From NCBI GenBank assembly GCA_036351375.1, contig JAZBOY010000086.1, positions 1 to 59,330 of the forward strand: a DNA stretch of 59,330 nt, given 5' to 3'. Positions 1 to 9,239 of this stretch are shown here, one piece after another. A program made the position numbers and the translations under genes. This DNA comes from JANQIO01 sp036351375. Lineage in GTDB: Bacteria; Pseudomonadota; Gammaproteobacteria; Pseudomonadales; Halieaceae. The first letter of the stretch is position 1; every line of letters starts with the position of its first letter. Below the pieces are notes generated by a model. It saw nothing but the letters and a program-made list of their open reading frames with translations. It was not told where the DNA came from and made no database searches.

Positions 1-384
1 GCGACTGGTTTCGTCGAGGTCGTCACCGGCCCGTTCGGAATGCACGATGCCGCGCCCGGCGGTCATCAGGTTGATGGCGCCTGCGCGGATGGGTTGCACC
101 ACGCCCAGGCTGTCCCGGTGCATGATTTCTCCCTCGAACAAATAGGTAATGGTGGCGATGCCGATGTGCGGGTGTGGCCGTACCGCGATGCCCTTGCCAG
201 GAGGAAATTCCGCCGGGCCCATGTGATCAAAGAACACAAACGGACCCACCTTGCGGCGCCGGCGAGAAGGCAGGGAACGACGTACGGTGAATTCGCCCAG
301 GTCGGTTTCCCGGGGCTCTATCAATAGTGCCACGCTGCCGTCCTGTTCGGCGCAGCGTGCGTCTTCTGCTTTCTCGTAGCTCAT
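1..384 (-). CDS. Pirin family protein, C-terminus cut off by window edge
   Basis: Only the first 128 residues lie in the window. They form the N-terminal cupin of a pirin: a PHPHIGI stretch supplies the two metal histidines (His71 and His73), and the GIVHSER stretch supplies the second pair (His115, Glu117). Pirins of this type are non-haem metal proteins, some with quercetin dioxygenase activity; others act as redox-sensitive regulators in the cytoplasm. The ATG at 384 is chosen because nothing pirin-like precedes it, although the Shine-Dalgarno match upstream is weak. It lies 88 bp downstream of a second pirin gene on the same strand, with a strong hairpin between them, so the two may be only partly co-transcribed. 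The substrate is unknown. Confidence 0.85.
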   Translation of the reverse strand, partial: MSYEKAEDARCAEQDGSVALLIEPRETDLGEFTVRRSLPSRRRRKVGPFVFFDHMGPAEFPPGKGIAVRPHPHIGIATITYLFEGEIMHRDSLGVVQPIRAGAINLMTAGRGIVHSERAGDDLDETSR

Positions 385-442
385 GGCGGTGGTTCCCGAA
401 TTAGACGCTGTCAGTATGAACAGCTTAGGTTACGCAGAAATG

Positions 443-467
443 TGCGGGGCCGTTTACCGGCCCCGCA
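443..467 (-). terminator. Perfect hairpin between the two pirin genes
   Basis: Ten-base perfect arms TGCGGGGCCG / CGGCCCCGCA with a 5-base loop lie just after the stop of the downstream-reading pirin gene at 473. On the minus strand the stem is followed by a short T-containing stretch (CATTTC), not a true U-run. It is therefore a probable terminator or attenuator rather than a textbook one. Confidence 0.55.
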
Positions 468-472
468 GTGGC

Positions 473-1168
473 TCAGCCCATATCGAACAGCAGGAACTCA
501 GCTTCCTCGACCGCCTCGATGGCAAGACTCTCGGCACCGTCAAGCGCGGCTCCGTCGCCCTGCTCCAGGCGCTCACCGTTGACCAGCAGGCTGCCTCTTG
601 CCACCTGCAGCCAGCCCTTGCGGGCGTCGCCGATACGGTGGCTGACGCTGTGACCCGGCTCCAGCACGGAGGCGTAGAGGTCGACGTCGCGGTTGATCAC
701 CACCGCACCGTCGCGGCCGTCCCGGGCACCGACCAGCCGCAACTGGTTGAGCTTGTCTTCGCGGCCGAAGGCCTTCTGCTCGTAACCCGGCTCGGCGCCC
801 TGGTCCTCCGGCAGGATCCAGATCTGCAGGAAGTGCACTTCGTCGCTGTCTGAGGCGTTGTACTCACTGTGGCGCACGCCGGTGCCCGCGCTCATGCGCT
901 GCACGTCTCCCGGCCGAATCACCGAGCCGTTGCCCATGCTGTCCTGGTGCTCAAGCGCACCGTCCAGCACGTAGGAGATGATCTCCATGTCGCTGTGTCC
1001 GTGGGTATCAAAGCCGCGGCCCGGCTTGACCCGGTCCTCGTTGATAACCCGCAGTGGGCCATGGCCCATGTAGCGCTGGTCGAAATAGTGACCAAACGAA
1101 AAGCTGTGGCGGCTATCCAGCCAGCCGAAGTTGGCGACACCGCGTTCTGCACCAGGTCGAATGGTCAT
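473..1168 (-). CDS. Pirin family protein (YhhW-like quercetinase type)
   Basis: A complete 231-residue pirin, the usual length for the short bacterial YhhW/PA-type branch. Metal-ligand positions are intact: His56 and His58 in FDTHGHSD, His100 and Glu102 in RHSEY. The N-terminus begins MTIRPGAERG, and the start at 1168 is preceded by an AGGAGGA ribosome site. Members bind Fe, Ni or Cu and some open the quercetin ring with oxygen; the physiological substrate is usually unknown. It is transcribed away from a LysR regulator gene at 1286, which is the classic arrangement for a LysR target. A second pirin follows downstream. Cytoplasmic; no signal peptide. Confidence 0.92.
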   Translation of the reverse strand: MTIRPGAERGVANFGWLDSRHSFSFGHYFDQRYMGHGPLRVINEDRVKPGRGFDTHGHSDMEIISYVLDGALEHQDSMGNGSVIRPGDVQRMSAGTGVRHSEYNASDSDEVHFLQIWILPEDQGAEPGYEQKAFGREDKLNQLRLVGARDGRDGAVVINRDVDLYASVLEPGHSVSHRIGDARKGWLQVARGSLLVNGERLEQGDGAALDGAESLAIEAVEEAEFLLFDMG

Positions 1169-1215
1169 GATGTGTCCTCCTCAAGTTCAGTTGATGAACA
1201 CAGTTTATTGTTTGC

Positions 1216-1237
1216 TTGACAGATAACAATCAGTCAA
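1216..1237. promoter_or_regulatory. LysR-type inverted repeat in the pirin/LysR intergenic region
   Basis: The AT-rich divergent spacer holds TTGAC-N12-GTCAA, which contains the T-N11-A type symmetry of LysR boxes. It could be the binding site for the LysR protein encoded at 1286. The left half also resembles a -35 box. This is a pattern match only. Confidence 0.4.
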
Positions 1238-1285
1238 ATTAGCAACATTCTGTAGCCATTTGGTTGACAATAGCGCGAGGGCAGC

Positions 1286-2197
1286 ATGGATATTCTCGAG
1301 GGTATGCGCAGTTTCACCCGGGTAGTGGAAGCCGGCGGTTTCGCCGCCGCGGCCCGGGACATGGGGGTTTCCCGGGCCGTGGTGAACAAGCAGGTCAAGA
1401 AACTCGAGGAATCCCTCGGCGCCCAGCTCTTGTTGCGCAGTACCCGTGTGGTCAAACCCACCGACACCGGAGCCGCTTTCTACGAGCGCTGCCTGGCAGT
1501 ACTGGCTGAAGTGGACTCTGCCATGAGCGCGGTCAAGGAAGCCCAGGGGCGGCCCGCCGGCACCTTGCGCATCAATGCCCCGATGTCCTTCGGGACCCTG
1601 CATATGCCGGACATCGTCTGTACGTTCATGGAAAGCTACCCGGACATGCGGGTGGAGCTGAACCTCAACGACCGCTTTGTCGATCCGCTGGAAGAAGGCT
1701 TTGACGTGTCGATCCGCATCAGCGAGCCACATTACAGCACCAGCCTGGCAACCCGGGAGATCACCCCGGTGCGGCGGGTGCTGTGCGCGTCACCAGAGTA
1801 CCTGGCCGAACACGGTGAGCCGCAGCGCCCCGCTGAACTCGCGGAGCATCGCTGCCTGCACTACGGCTACCAGGCCAGCGGTATTCAGTGGCGCCTGCAC
1901 GGGCCCGACGGCGAGGAGTCGGTGGGCGTGAACTGCGCGATGTGGTCCAACAATGGCGAAGTGCTGGCGGCGGCAGCCTGTCGTAACCGCGGTATCGCCC
2001 TGCTGCCGACCTTTATCGTCGGTGCTTACCTGCAGGCCGGCGAACTGCGCACCCTGATGCCGGACTACGAGCCCACTACCCTGACCCTGTGTGCGCTCTA
2101 CCCCCGCCACCGCCATCTCTCAAGCAAAGTGCAACTGTTCGTCGACTGCATCAGCGGCGCCATCGGCGAGCGCCCTTACTGGGATCTTGTCAGTTAG
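1286..2197 (+). CDS. LysR family transcriptional regulator
   Basis: A 303-residue LysR-type regulator. The winged helix-turn-helix is at about residues 15-60 (GGFAAAARDMGVSRAVVNKQ) and is followed by the periplasmic-binding-protein-like effector domain. The gene is divergent from the pirin gene at 473-1168 with a palindrome in between, so it probably controls that pirin operon. LysR proteins adjacent to pirins are often responsive to quinones or electrophiles, but the effector here is not determinable. The start is ATG, giving MDILEGMRSF, a normal LysR N-terminus. The stop overlaps the convergent hydrolase gene by 4 bp. Confidence 0.93.
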   Translation: MDILEGMRSFTRVVEAGGFAAAARDMGVSRAVVNKQVKKLEESLGAQLLLRSTRVVKPTDTGAAFYERCLAVLAEVDSAMSAVKEAQGRPAGTLRINAPMSFGTLHMPDIVCTFMESYPDMRVELNLNDRFVDPLEEGFDVSIRISEPHYSTSLATREITPVRRVLCASPEYLAEHGEPQRPAELAEHRCLHYGYQASGIQWRLHGPDGEESVGVNCAMWSNNGEVLAAAACRNRGIALLPTFIVGAYLQAGELRTLMPDYEPTTLTLCALYPRHRHLSSKVQLFVDCISGAIGERPYWDLVS

Positions 2198-3693
2198 GGT
2201 ACCTGTGCGCGCCACTGCTCCGGCGCCCAGGCGATGATGGCCTCGGCATCCTCCGGCAGCAGGAAATCCGCCGCCACGGCGGCCTCGGCGGCGGCGGTGA
2301 CGGCGGCCACAAAGCCCGCTTCATCCACATACAGGTTTGCCATCTGCGCAGCGCTGAACAGTTCGGTGGTTCCGAATAGCGGGCAGAAACCGTCGGCGCT
2401 CTGGCCCTCTCCCGACAGGATTGCGCTGGGCGCATCGACATAGGGCGTGCGTATCCCACCGGTCACATTACCCAGGCTATCCAGCAGGAAGGCGCTACCG
2501 TCATCGGTCAGGTCCAGCCGCGGCGCTACGGGCGGCGGCGTACCGAATCGAATCCAGTCGTCCAGCGCGCGGACAGCGCGGGCAAATACATAGTGCATGG
2601 GGCCTGCGTTGAAGGGGCGATCACAGCGCAGGATACCCAGCACCGTATCTTCCTCTACCACGGCGGCAAACTGCGGTTCACCGGTGGCATCCAGTCGCCC
2701 GGAGATAATCGAGTAGTAATCGGCGTGAGCGGTACCCGCCACCTCCCACAGGCGAAAGTTGTCGCTGTCTGGCTGGCGTGCGCCAAAGAAGTTGAGGATG
2801 GTAAGGTCGGTCTCGGTCTGGAAAGTGATGACCGGGGCCGGCAGGTCGGTGCGCACCCGTGGCTGGGCCGGGGTCGGGATCGGCACCTGGGGGTCCTGCG
2901 CCAGCGACGAGGAACCACCGCCGCGGCTGTGCACCATGAAGCCGTCATAGGCACCATAGAGCGGCTGCACGGCATTGATGTAGGTGACCAGCCTGCCGGC
3001 GGACTGCGATTCTCCGTAGGCGGCAATCCGGTCCGGCACCATCCCCGCCAGTACATCCCGGTTGGAGCGGCCTTCAAGGATCGGCACCACCTGGGAAAAG
3101 ATGTCATAGGAAAAGCTGTCCCCCGGGTGCTCCAGGCTGCCATAGCGGGCCGGGTTGACCGCTTTCAGGTGAAACGGCGCAAGGCTGCCCTCGCGCCCTT
3201 CGATGCCCACAACCTGCGCCGACACCCCGATCCAGATGTGGCCGCTGCGATACATTTCCACATGGCCGCTGCCCCAGCTCGGAGGAATATCAAAACCGGA
3301 GGTCACATTCAGCCACTCCACGATGACCGAACCGTTGAAGCGGGCCGGATCAACAGGGCGGTGCACCACCAGTCGGGTGCGGTAGAAAGCCTGTTCGCCC
3401 GGCTCTGCCTCCCAGGCGCCGTCAGGCAACAGTTCACTGAGATTGGTGAAGGCACTGGCCGTACCCTCGTAGAAGTATTCCTGCGCCTCGTAACCCACCA
3501 CTGCCAGGTCGAAAGCATTGGCCTGCAGGAAGAAGTTGCCCGCCTCAGGCGGGTCGGACACGGTGGGCACAGCCACCGGCAGCAGGTCAGCGCCGGGCTG
3601 GGCCGTCTTGGGGATGCTGCCGCCGGAACCACAGGCTACCAGGGCAATCGCAAACAGAAGGGACAAAACACAACGGCTGGGGAACATCTGCAC
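2194..3693 (-). CDS. Lipoprotein alpha/beta hydrolase (Abhydrolase_10-like)
   Basis: This 499-residue protein starts with a lipoprotein signal peptide; the lipobox LVAC places the lipid-modified cysteine at residue 21. It is probably exported and anchored in the outer membrane. The rest resembles the large bacterial 'alpha/beta hydrolase domain' family (Abhydrolase_10), with a GESQS nucleophile elbow (Ser229) and a late TAHADYYS stretch that may hold the catalytic histidine. The family includes esterases acting on bulky esters; the substrate is unknown. It is convergent with the LysR gene and divergent from the RND operon. Codon style matches the neighbours. Confidence 0.8.
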   Translation of the reverse strand: MQMFPSRCVLSLLFAIALVACGSGGSIPKTAQPGADLLPVAVPTVSDPPEAGNFFLQANAFDLAVVGYEAQEYFYEGTASAFTNLSELLPDGAWEAEPGEQAFYRTRLVVHRPVDPARFNGSVIVEWLNVTSGFDIPPSWGSGHVEMYRSGHIWIGVSAQVVGIEGREGSLAPFHLKAVNPARYGSLEHPGDSFSYDIFSQVVPILEGRSNRDVLAGMVPDRIAAYGESQSAGRLVTYINAVQPLYGAYDGFMVHSRGGGSSSLAQDPQVPIPTPAQPRVRTDLPAPVITFQTETDLTILNFFGARQPDSDNFRLWEVAGTAHADYYSIISGRLDATGEPQFAAVVEEDTVLGILRCDRPFNAGPMHYVFARAVRALDDWIRFGTPPPVAPRLDLTDDGSAFLLDSLGNVTGGIRTPYVDAPSAILSGEGQSADGFCPLFGTTELFSAAQMANLYVDEAGFVAAVTAAAEAAVAADFLLPEDAEAIIAWAPEQWRAQVP

Positions 3694-3764
3694 TTACTCT
3701 CGCGGGATTATTGGTATTGTTGACGCTATGCGGATTTAAGCATAAAGCATGGCGTCGATAGACT

Positions 3765-3782
3765 TCACCCCGTAGGGTGAAT
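3765..3782. promoter_or_regulatory. Short perfect palindrome upstream of the RND efflux operon
   Basis: TTCACCC-cgta-GGGTGAA (7-bp arms, 4-bp spacer) lies in the 157-bp spacer between the divergent hydrolase and RND adaptor genes. The position suits an operator for a repressor of either gene. No regulator gene is adjacent. The remainder of the spacer is AT-rich at the hydrolase end. Confidence 0.4.
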
Positions 3783-3850
3783 CTGCGCTATCATGGCGAC
3801 ACTATGCGCCGTAAAGGCGCGCCCCACGTTTTGGTGGATTTGGGCGGATT

Positions 3851-5053
3851 TTGGGGACAGCTACACTGATCAGAAGAATTACCCCGCTGTTGGTGTTGGG
3901 CGGAGCCGTGGCCATCTTCATGTTGCTACAGGCCAACCAGCCCACGCCGGAGAAACGAGAGCAGGGCCCGCGACCGATTACCGTGTTTGTGGAGCCGGTT
4001 GAGCGCGACCAGGTGACGCTGGAAGTTGTCACCCAGGGCGAAGTGCGCTCACGGGTGTCCGTCGACATGGTTGCCGAGGTGAGCGGTCGCATTATGGATG
4101 TGAGCCCGGAGTTCATGGAGGGCGGCGCGTTCAACCCTGACGCTACCCTGGTGCAGATCGACGACACCGACTACCAGCTCGCCCTCAGCCAGGCCGAGGC
4201 GCGCGTGGCCGAGGCACAGGTTGCCCTGGAACTGGCCCTGGCCGACGCCGACGTTGCACGCAAGCAGCTGATCGGAACCCCCAACCCCTCCGACCTCGCC
4301 CTCAAAAAGCCCCAGGTGGCTGAAGCCCGTGCCGCTGTGAAGGCCGCCGAGGCGGACCTGGAACAGGCCCGCGTCAACCTCGCCCGCACCCGAGTCTCCC
4401 TGCCCTTCGTCGGGCGCATGGCCAATACCTATGTCGATCTCGGTCAGTACGTAACCGCGGGCACGCCGTTGGGCCGGGCGTTCGCCACCGACCGTGTGGA
4501 AGTCCGCTTGCCCATTACCTACGACCAGCTGGCCGCACTGGGGCTGCCGATTGGCTTCCGCGCCAACACCGGTGAGGGCCTGCCGGTCACCCTGGAAGCC
4601 AACGTCGCCGGACGCAACCAGCAGTGGCGAGGCGAGCTGCTGCGGCTCGACGCTTCCATCGACCGCGAAACCCGTACCCTGTACGCGATCGCCGAGGTCG
4701 AAGACCCCTACGGCGCCAACGTGTCCGCCAGCGGCATGCCGCTTGCGGTGGGCCTGTATGTGACCGCCACCGTGCGTGGCAGGGAACTGGCCGACGCGGT
4801 CCGTATACCCCGCAAGGCGCTGCGAGCCGGCGATACGGTTTACGTGATCAACAGTGACAATGAACTGGAGATTCGCGCGGTCACCGTGAGCCACAGCTCC
4901 CCTCGCCACGCAATCGTCGAAGAGGGCGTGAAGCCCGGCGACCGGCTGATCATCTCCACCATTCGCAACCCGATACCCGGCATGGCCCTGAAGGCCGACG
5001 GCGATGCCGAGGCTCTGGTCAGCACCACCCCGGCGGACAGCGGGCCCGGTTGA
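3851..5053 (+). CDS. RND efflux periplasmic adaptor (membrane fusion protein)
   Basis: A 400-residue HlyD/AcrA-type adaptor. An N-terminal membrane anchor (about residues 8-26, PLLVLGGAVAIFMLL) is followed by a lipoyl/barrel-sandwich half (VDMVAEVSGRIMDVSP). Next come a coiled-coil hairpin rich in Ala/Glu (about 110-175) and a beta-barrel and membrane-proximal region. It bridges the inner-membrane pump to an outer-membrane channel; no TolC-like gene is in the window. The start is uncertain: an in-frame stop lies at 3812 and no ATG precedes the anchor, so TTG at 3851 is taken. The gene ends 28 bp before the pump ATG, so the two form an operon. Confidence 0.88.
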   Translation: MGTATLIRRITPLLVLGGAVAIFMLLQANQPTPEKREQGPRPITVFVEPVERDQVTLEVVTQGEVRSRVSVDMVAEVSGRIMDVSPEFMEGGAFNPDATLVQIDDTDYQLALSQAEARVAEAQVALELALADADVARKQLIGTPNPSDLALKKPQVAEARAAVKAAEADLEQARVNLARTRVSLPFVGRMANTYVDLGQYVTAGTPLGRAFATDRVEVRLPITYDQLAALGLPIGFRANTGEGLPVTLEANVAGRNQQWRGELLRLDASIDRETRTLYAIAEVEDPYGANVSASGMPLAVGLYVTATVRGRELADAVRIPRKALRAGDTVYVINSDNELEIRAVTVSHSSPRHAIVEEGVKPGDRLIISTIRNPIPGMALKADGDAEALVSTTPADSGPG

Positions 5054-5081
5054 TTGGCATTGCCGGCGTGAAACTCTCCAC

Positions 5082-8000
5082 ATGAAGAAGCTGATTGCCT
5101 GGTGGGTGCACAACCCGGTAGCGGCGAACCTGCTGATGGTGGGCATCCTGCTGGCGGGCTTCCTTGGCTTCAACGCTATGGAGCGCGAGGCCTTCCCCTT
5201 CTTCAAGCCCAACCAGGTCGAAATCGAGGTGACCTGGCCCGGCGCCGCTCCGCAGGAAGTCGAGGAGCAGATCATCCTGCGCATCGAGGAGGCGCTCAAG
5301 GGCGTCGACAACGTCTACCGGGTCTACTCCACGGCGGCTGAAAACCTCGCCCGCCTGGACGTGCAGACCTATGCCGGTGTCGATCTCGACGCTTTCCTCG
5401 ACGAGGTCAAGAACGCCGTCGATTCGGTGACATCACTGCCCCGGGATGTAGAGAACATCCAGGTACGGCGCACGGTTTTCCGCGACGAGATGGCGCGCGT
5501 GGCAGTGCACAGCGACGTGCTGACCGAGCGCCAGCTGGTGCGCCTGGCCCAGGACCTGCGCGACGAGATGGCGGGCCTGCCCTATATCTCCATCGTCGAG
5601 CTATTCGGCGCCCGCAAGGAAGAAGTCTCTATTGAGCTCTCCGAGCTGGACATGCGCCGCTATGGCTTGAGCTTTGACCATGTGGCCAATGCCGTACGGG
5701 CCAGCTCCATCAACCTGTCATCCGGCCAGGTGCGCACCGACACCGGCGACGTTCGCCTGCGGGCTCGCAACCTCGCCGATACCGAGCAGGACTTTGCCCG
5801 CATCGTGGTGCGCCAGACCGACGACGGTGGCATCGTCTACCTGAGCGATGTGGCCACCATTATCGACGGCTTCGAAGACGAGGACATTCTCGCCACACTC
5901 GACGGCCAGCCCGCCGTGCTGCTGCAGGTGATGTCGCAGGAATACATGCAGGTGGTCAAAAGCAGCGAGACCATGCGCAACTGGCTGGAAGAGCGGCGCC
6001 AGACCCTGCCGGAGGGCGTCAACCTCACCCTGTGGGGTGATTCCGCCGACATCTATCGCGGCACCATGAGCACCATCATGCAGTCTGCCTACCTCGGTTT
6101 GCTGCTGGTGTTCCTGGTATTGATCCTGACCCTGCGCCCGAAGGTCGCGTTATGGGTGACAGCAGGCATTGCCGTGGCCTTCCTCGGCACCTTCTCGCTG
6201 CTGCCGGCCAACGGTGTTTCGCTTAACGTGATGTCCACCTTTGCCTTCCTGCTGGTGCTGGGGATCGTGGTGGACGATGCCATCGTGGTAGGCGAGAGCA
6301 TTCACCAGCACGCCCACAGCAGCGGTGGCGGAACCGACAGCGCCATTGAGGGTGCCTACGCCGTATCCAAGCCGGTGATTTTCGCGGTACTGACCACGGT
6401 GATCGCCTTCGCGCCCTGGTTCTTCGTCTCGCTGGCCGAAGCGCAGATCACCAAGCAGCTCTCGGTGGTAATCACCGTCGCCCTGCTGATCTCCATCATC
6501 GAGGCCTTCTTCATATTGCCCGCCCACCTCCGCAAGCTGGAGCACCGCGAGAAGCTGACCGGCCTGATGCGTCGCCAAAAGCGCATCGAGGAAGGCCTGG
6601 TAAACTTTGCCCGCGGCCCGTTCCGGCGCCTGCTGGCGTCGGCCATCGAACGCCGCTACCTGACGGTGAGCATTTTCATGGGCGCTTTCCTGGTGAGCAT
6701 CGGGGTGTTCTCCAGCGGCTGGGTGAAGTTTGCCTTTATGCCCGAGGTGCAGGGCACCCAGGTCTATGTGCAGGCGCAGATGCCCACCGGCAACCCCTAC
6801 TCCCGCTCGCTGGAGATACTCAACCAGTTCCAGTCGGCACAGCGAGTACTCATTCGAGAAGTAGAGGGCCGCGTCGACGAGGGCGGCACAGGGCAGCTTA
6901 TTCACGGCTGGTACACCCGGGCACGGCGCGACAGCGTGCTGGCCATCATCGAACTGGTGCCGCCGGAGCAGCGCGACATGACGGCCAAGGAGACCGCTGA
7001 CCGGCTCAGGCAGCTGGTGGGCGACGTGCCGGACGCTGACGAGATCGAGATCAACTACACCATCGACAACGAATCCCCGGGCGTCTCCTACGTCCTGCGC
7101 CATCGCGACAGCGAGGTTCTGGCGGCCGCCAGCATGGAACTGAAGGCCCAGCTACAGTCCTACGATGGCACCTTCTTCGTGCGGGACAACCTGCAGGGCC
7201 AGACCGAAGAGCTGCATATGCGCCTGCTGCCTGGCACTGAGAAGCTCGGCCTCACGCTTGCGGAAGTATCGCGCCAGGTGCGCCAGGCCTACTACGGTGA
7301 AGAAGTGCAGCGACTGCCGCGGGAGAACGGCGACGTCAAGGTGATGGTTCGCTACCCCCAGGAACAGCGCCGCAGCCTCGATAGTCTTCGCGACTTCCGG
7401 GTGCGCACCATGGACGGTCGTGAAGTGCCTCTGCTGTCGGTGGTCGATGTCGAACTGACCACCGGGCTGCGCCGCATCCAGCGCCGTGATGGTGAGCGCA
7501 TGGTGCAGATCAGCGCCGACCTTGCCGCCGAGCTGATGAGCGACATCAGCAGCGACATGAATGACAACTTCCTGCCGGCCTTCAAGGAACGCCACGCCGG
7601 GCTGGTGGTATTGAAGGCGGGCCAGGCGGAGAACGAGGAGTTCTTCCTCACCGAGATTCTCTCACTCTACACCATTGCCCTGTTCGTCATGTACGCGCTG
7701 ATCGCCGTGGCGTTCCGCTCCTACTGGCTACCCCTGCTGATCATGACAGCCATCCCCTTCGGCTTCATGGGCGCCGTCTACGGCCACCTGATGTTTGGTG
7801 TGTCCATGGCCATGTTCTCCTACTTCGGCATCGGCGCAGCGGCGGGCGTGGTGGTCAACGACAACCTGGTGTTGGTGGACTATATCGGGCGCCTGCGTGA
7901 GCGCGGTGAGGATATCTACAAGGCCGTGGAGCACGCCGCAGTGCATCGCTTCCGCCCCATCCTGCTGACCACGCTGACGACCTTCATCGGCCTGATGCCG

Positions 8001-8201
8001 ATCATGGCCGAGCGCTCCATCGACGCCCAGTTCCTCAAGCCCGCCGTACTGGCGCTGGCCTTTGGCGTACTATTCGCCCTGTTCGTAACGCTGCTGATGG
8101 TCCCCGCCCTGTACTGCATCGGCGAGGATATTCGCGCTGCCCTGTCGCGGCTCTGGCGGCGTCTGCGCGGTATCAGCCGCGACCCGGTGCACAGCCCCTG
8201 A
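5082..8201 (+). CDS. RND family efflux transporter permease
   Basis: A roughly 1039-residue inner-membrane RND pump of the AcrB/MexB superfamily, slightly shorter than the 1040-1050 norm. The ATG at 5082 (MKKLIAWWVHNPVAANLL) gives the expected first transmembrane helix; longer in-frame starts overlap the adaptor gene. The proton-relay segment in TM4 reads GIVVDDAIVVGES with the paired aspartates. The C-terminal repeat has GAAAGVVVNDNLVLVDY. Two large periplasmic loops separate TM1/2 and TM7/8. The substrate class cannot be told from sequence. It is paired with the adaptor immediately upstream and is followed after 5 bp by a perfect palindrome that may end or protect the transcript. Confidence 0.93.
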   Translation: MKKLIAWWVHNPVAANLLMVGILLAGFLGFNAMEREAFPFFKPNQVEIEVTWPGAAPQEVEEQIILRIEEALKGVDNVYRVYSTAAENLARLDVQTYAGVDLDAFLDEVKNAVDSVTSLPRDVENIQVRRTVFRDEMARVAVHSDVLTERQLVRLAQDLRDEMAGLPYISIVELFGARKEEVSIELSELDMRRYGLSFDHVANAVRASSINLSSGQVRTDTGDVRLRARNLADTEQDFARIVVRQTDDGGIVYLSDVATIIDGFEDEDILATLDGQPAVLLQVMSQEYMQVVKSSETMRNWLEERRQTLPEGVNLTLWGDSADIYRGTMSTIMQSAYLGLLLVFLVLILTLRPKVALWVTAGIAVAFLGTFSLLPANGVSLNVMSTFAFLLVLGIVVDDAIVVGESIHQHAHSSGGGTDSAIEGAYAVSKPVIFAVLTTVIAFAPWFFVSLAEAQITKQLSVVITVALLISIIEAFFILPAHLRKLEHREKLTGLMRRQKRIEEGLVNFARGPFRRLLASAIERRYLTVSIFMGAFLVSIGVFSSGWVKFAFMPEVQGTQVYVQAQMPTGNPYSRSLEILNQFQSAQRVLIREVEGRVDEGGTGQLIHGWYTRARRDSVLAIIELVPPEQRDMTAKETADRLRQLVGDVPDADEIEINYTIDNESPGVSYVLRHRDSEVLAAASMELKAQLQSYDGTFFVRDNLQGQTEELHMRLLPGTEKLGLTLAEVSRQVRQAYYGEEVQRLPRENGDVKVMVRYPQEQRRSLDSLRDFRVRTMDGREVPLLSVVDVELTTGLRRIQRRDGERMVQISADLAAELMSDISSDMNDNFLPAFKERHAGLVVLKAGQAENEEFFLTEILSLYTIALFVMYALIAVAFRSYWLPLLIMTAIPFGFMGAVYGHLMFGVSMAMFSYFGIGAAAGVVVNDNLVLVDYIGRLRERGEDIYKAVEHAAVHRFRPILLTTLTTFIGLMPIMAERSIDAQFLKPAVLALAFGVLFALFVTLLMVPALYCIGEDIRAALSRLWRRLRGISRDPVHSP

Positions 8202-8205
8202 AACT

Positions 8206-8253
8206 CGGGGACAGTTTACTTAATTGTTTTTGCAATTAAGTAAACTGTCCCCG
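8206..8253. repeat. Palindromic repeat element, copy 1 (GGGGACAGTTTACTTAATT type)
   Basis: Perfect 21-bp arms (CGGGGACAGTTTACTTAATTG and its complement) are separated by a 6-base loop, TTTTTG. The element starts 5 bp after the RND pump stop. A near-identical element occurs at 11285. The form (long perfect hairpin, intergenic, repeated) fits REP/REPIN-like elements mobilised by REP-associated Y1 transposases. No such transposase lies in the window. Confidence 0.85.
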
Positions 8254-8321
8254 GAGCTTTCACAAGGCTGTTTTGTTGACGTGGTATCACAGCGCTCGAC
8301 CAGACCGTCGCCAGGACTCCC

Positions 8322-9206
8322 ATGCTAGATACCATCAGCCGTCAGCTGTTTGACGACGCCCCAGCCAGCACCCTCTACCACTACACCTCCTTCAGCGGGA
8401 TGACGGGGATCGTCAGCTCCGGCGAGCTGCGCGCCAGCGACATTCGCTACATGAACGACTCGGCGGAACTGCGCCACACCCTGGAACTGCTGAAGACCCA
8501 CGTCACCCAGCGGGTCATCGACGGCACCGACCACCCGCGGCTACTCAACCAGCTGCTGGAGTGGCTGTCCCACCGGGTGGTAAGCGGGCCCATGCTGTTC
8601 GGCGCCTCGTTCCGGGCCAACGGCAACCTGCTGTCACAGTGGCGCGGCTACAGTGCCCACGGCAAGGGCGTCAGCCTCGGCTTTGCGCCCGAACATATCA
8701 GGCACTGTGCCGGCAGCCAGCGTTTCCAGGTGGCGAGATGCCTGTACTCCCCGGAGAAACAGCGCCGGCTGATCCGCGAAGTAGTGGACGCCATCGAGAT
8801 CACCGCCATGAGGCTGGGCGAAAATGACGACCCGGCCGCCCGCCACCCAACGCAGTCCTACTACGACGTATTCGAGCACATCGAGGGCGACCTGCTGCGC
8901 ATAGCCGCCATTCTCAAGCACCCGTCATTCGAGGAAGAGCAGGAATGGCGCATCGTCTCGCCCATCATCGCTGACTCCTGCGACGGGTCAGTAGATTTCC
9001 GCGAGGGCGCTGCGATGATGGTGCCCTTCTACCGTTTTTCGCTGGCCGATGCCGACGGCAACCATATGCGCCTCGACCACGTTTTCCTGGGCCCCACCAA
9101 CAATGTGGAGCTGTCCATGAATTCCCTGGAACTCTACCTGGAGCGCATGCAGACCCGGCCGCTACGCGGTGTCAGCTATTGCCAGATTCCCTACCGCAGC
9201 CGCTAG
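8322..9206 (+). CDS. DUF2971 domain-containing protein
   Basis: A 294-residue protein with the hallmarks of DUF2971: LYHYTSFSGMTGIVSSGELRASD near the N-terminus, NDSAEL, the central LSQWRGYSAHGKGVSLGF block, and a late EEQEWRIVSP. The family is widespread in accessory DNA and its biochemical role is unproven; the YHYT and WR..SP motifs recall a nucleotide-binding or ADP-ribosyltransferase-like fold, which is inference. There is no signal peptide. It is the first gene of a four-gene + strand block enclosed by the two palindromes at 8206 and 11285. Confidence 0.82.
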   Translation: MLDTISRQLFDDAPASTLYHYTSFSGMTGIVSSGELRASDIRYMNDSAELRHTLELLKTHVTQRVIDGTDHPRLLNQLLEWLSHRVVSGPMLFGASFRANGNLLSQWRGYSAHGKGVSLGFAPEHIRHCAGSQRFQVARCLYSPEKQRRLIREVVDAIEITAMRLGENDDPAARHPTQSYYDVFEHIEGDLLRIAAILKHPSFEEEQEWRIVSPIIADSCDGSVDFREGAAMMVPFYRFSLADADGNHMRLDHVFLGPTNNVELSMNSLELYLERMQTRPLRGVSYCQIPYRSR

Positions 9207-9239
9207 CGAGGCTGGCATCACTATCTCTCAGCGACTAGT

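Noticed and set aside
383..853. Long open frame on the + strand across the pirin gene
   Set aside because: It is a mirror frame of the pirin gene, which has intact metal-binding motifs on the minus strand; GC-rich codons leave antisense frames open.
3853..3860. Third copy of the GGGGACAG palindrome at the RND adaptor start
   Set aside because: Only the 8-base GGGGACAG is shared, with no inverted partner nearby; chance is sufficient.
8206..8253. Simple rho-independent terminator for the RND operon
   Set aside because: The stem is unusually long, no U-run follows it and the same arms recur at 11285, so a repeat-family element explains it better, though it may also end transcription.
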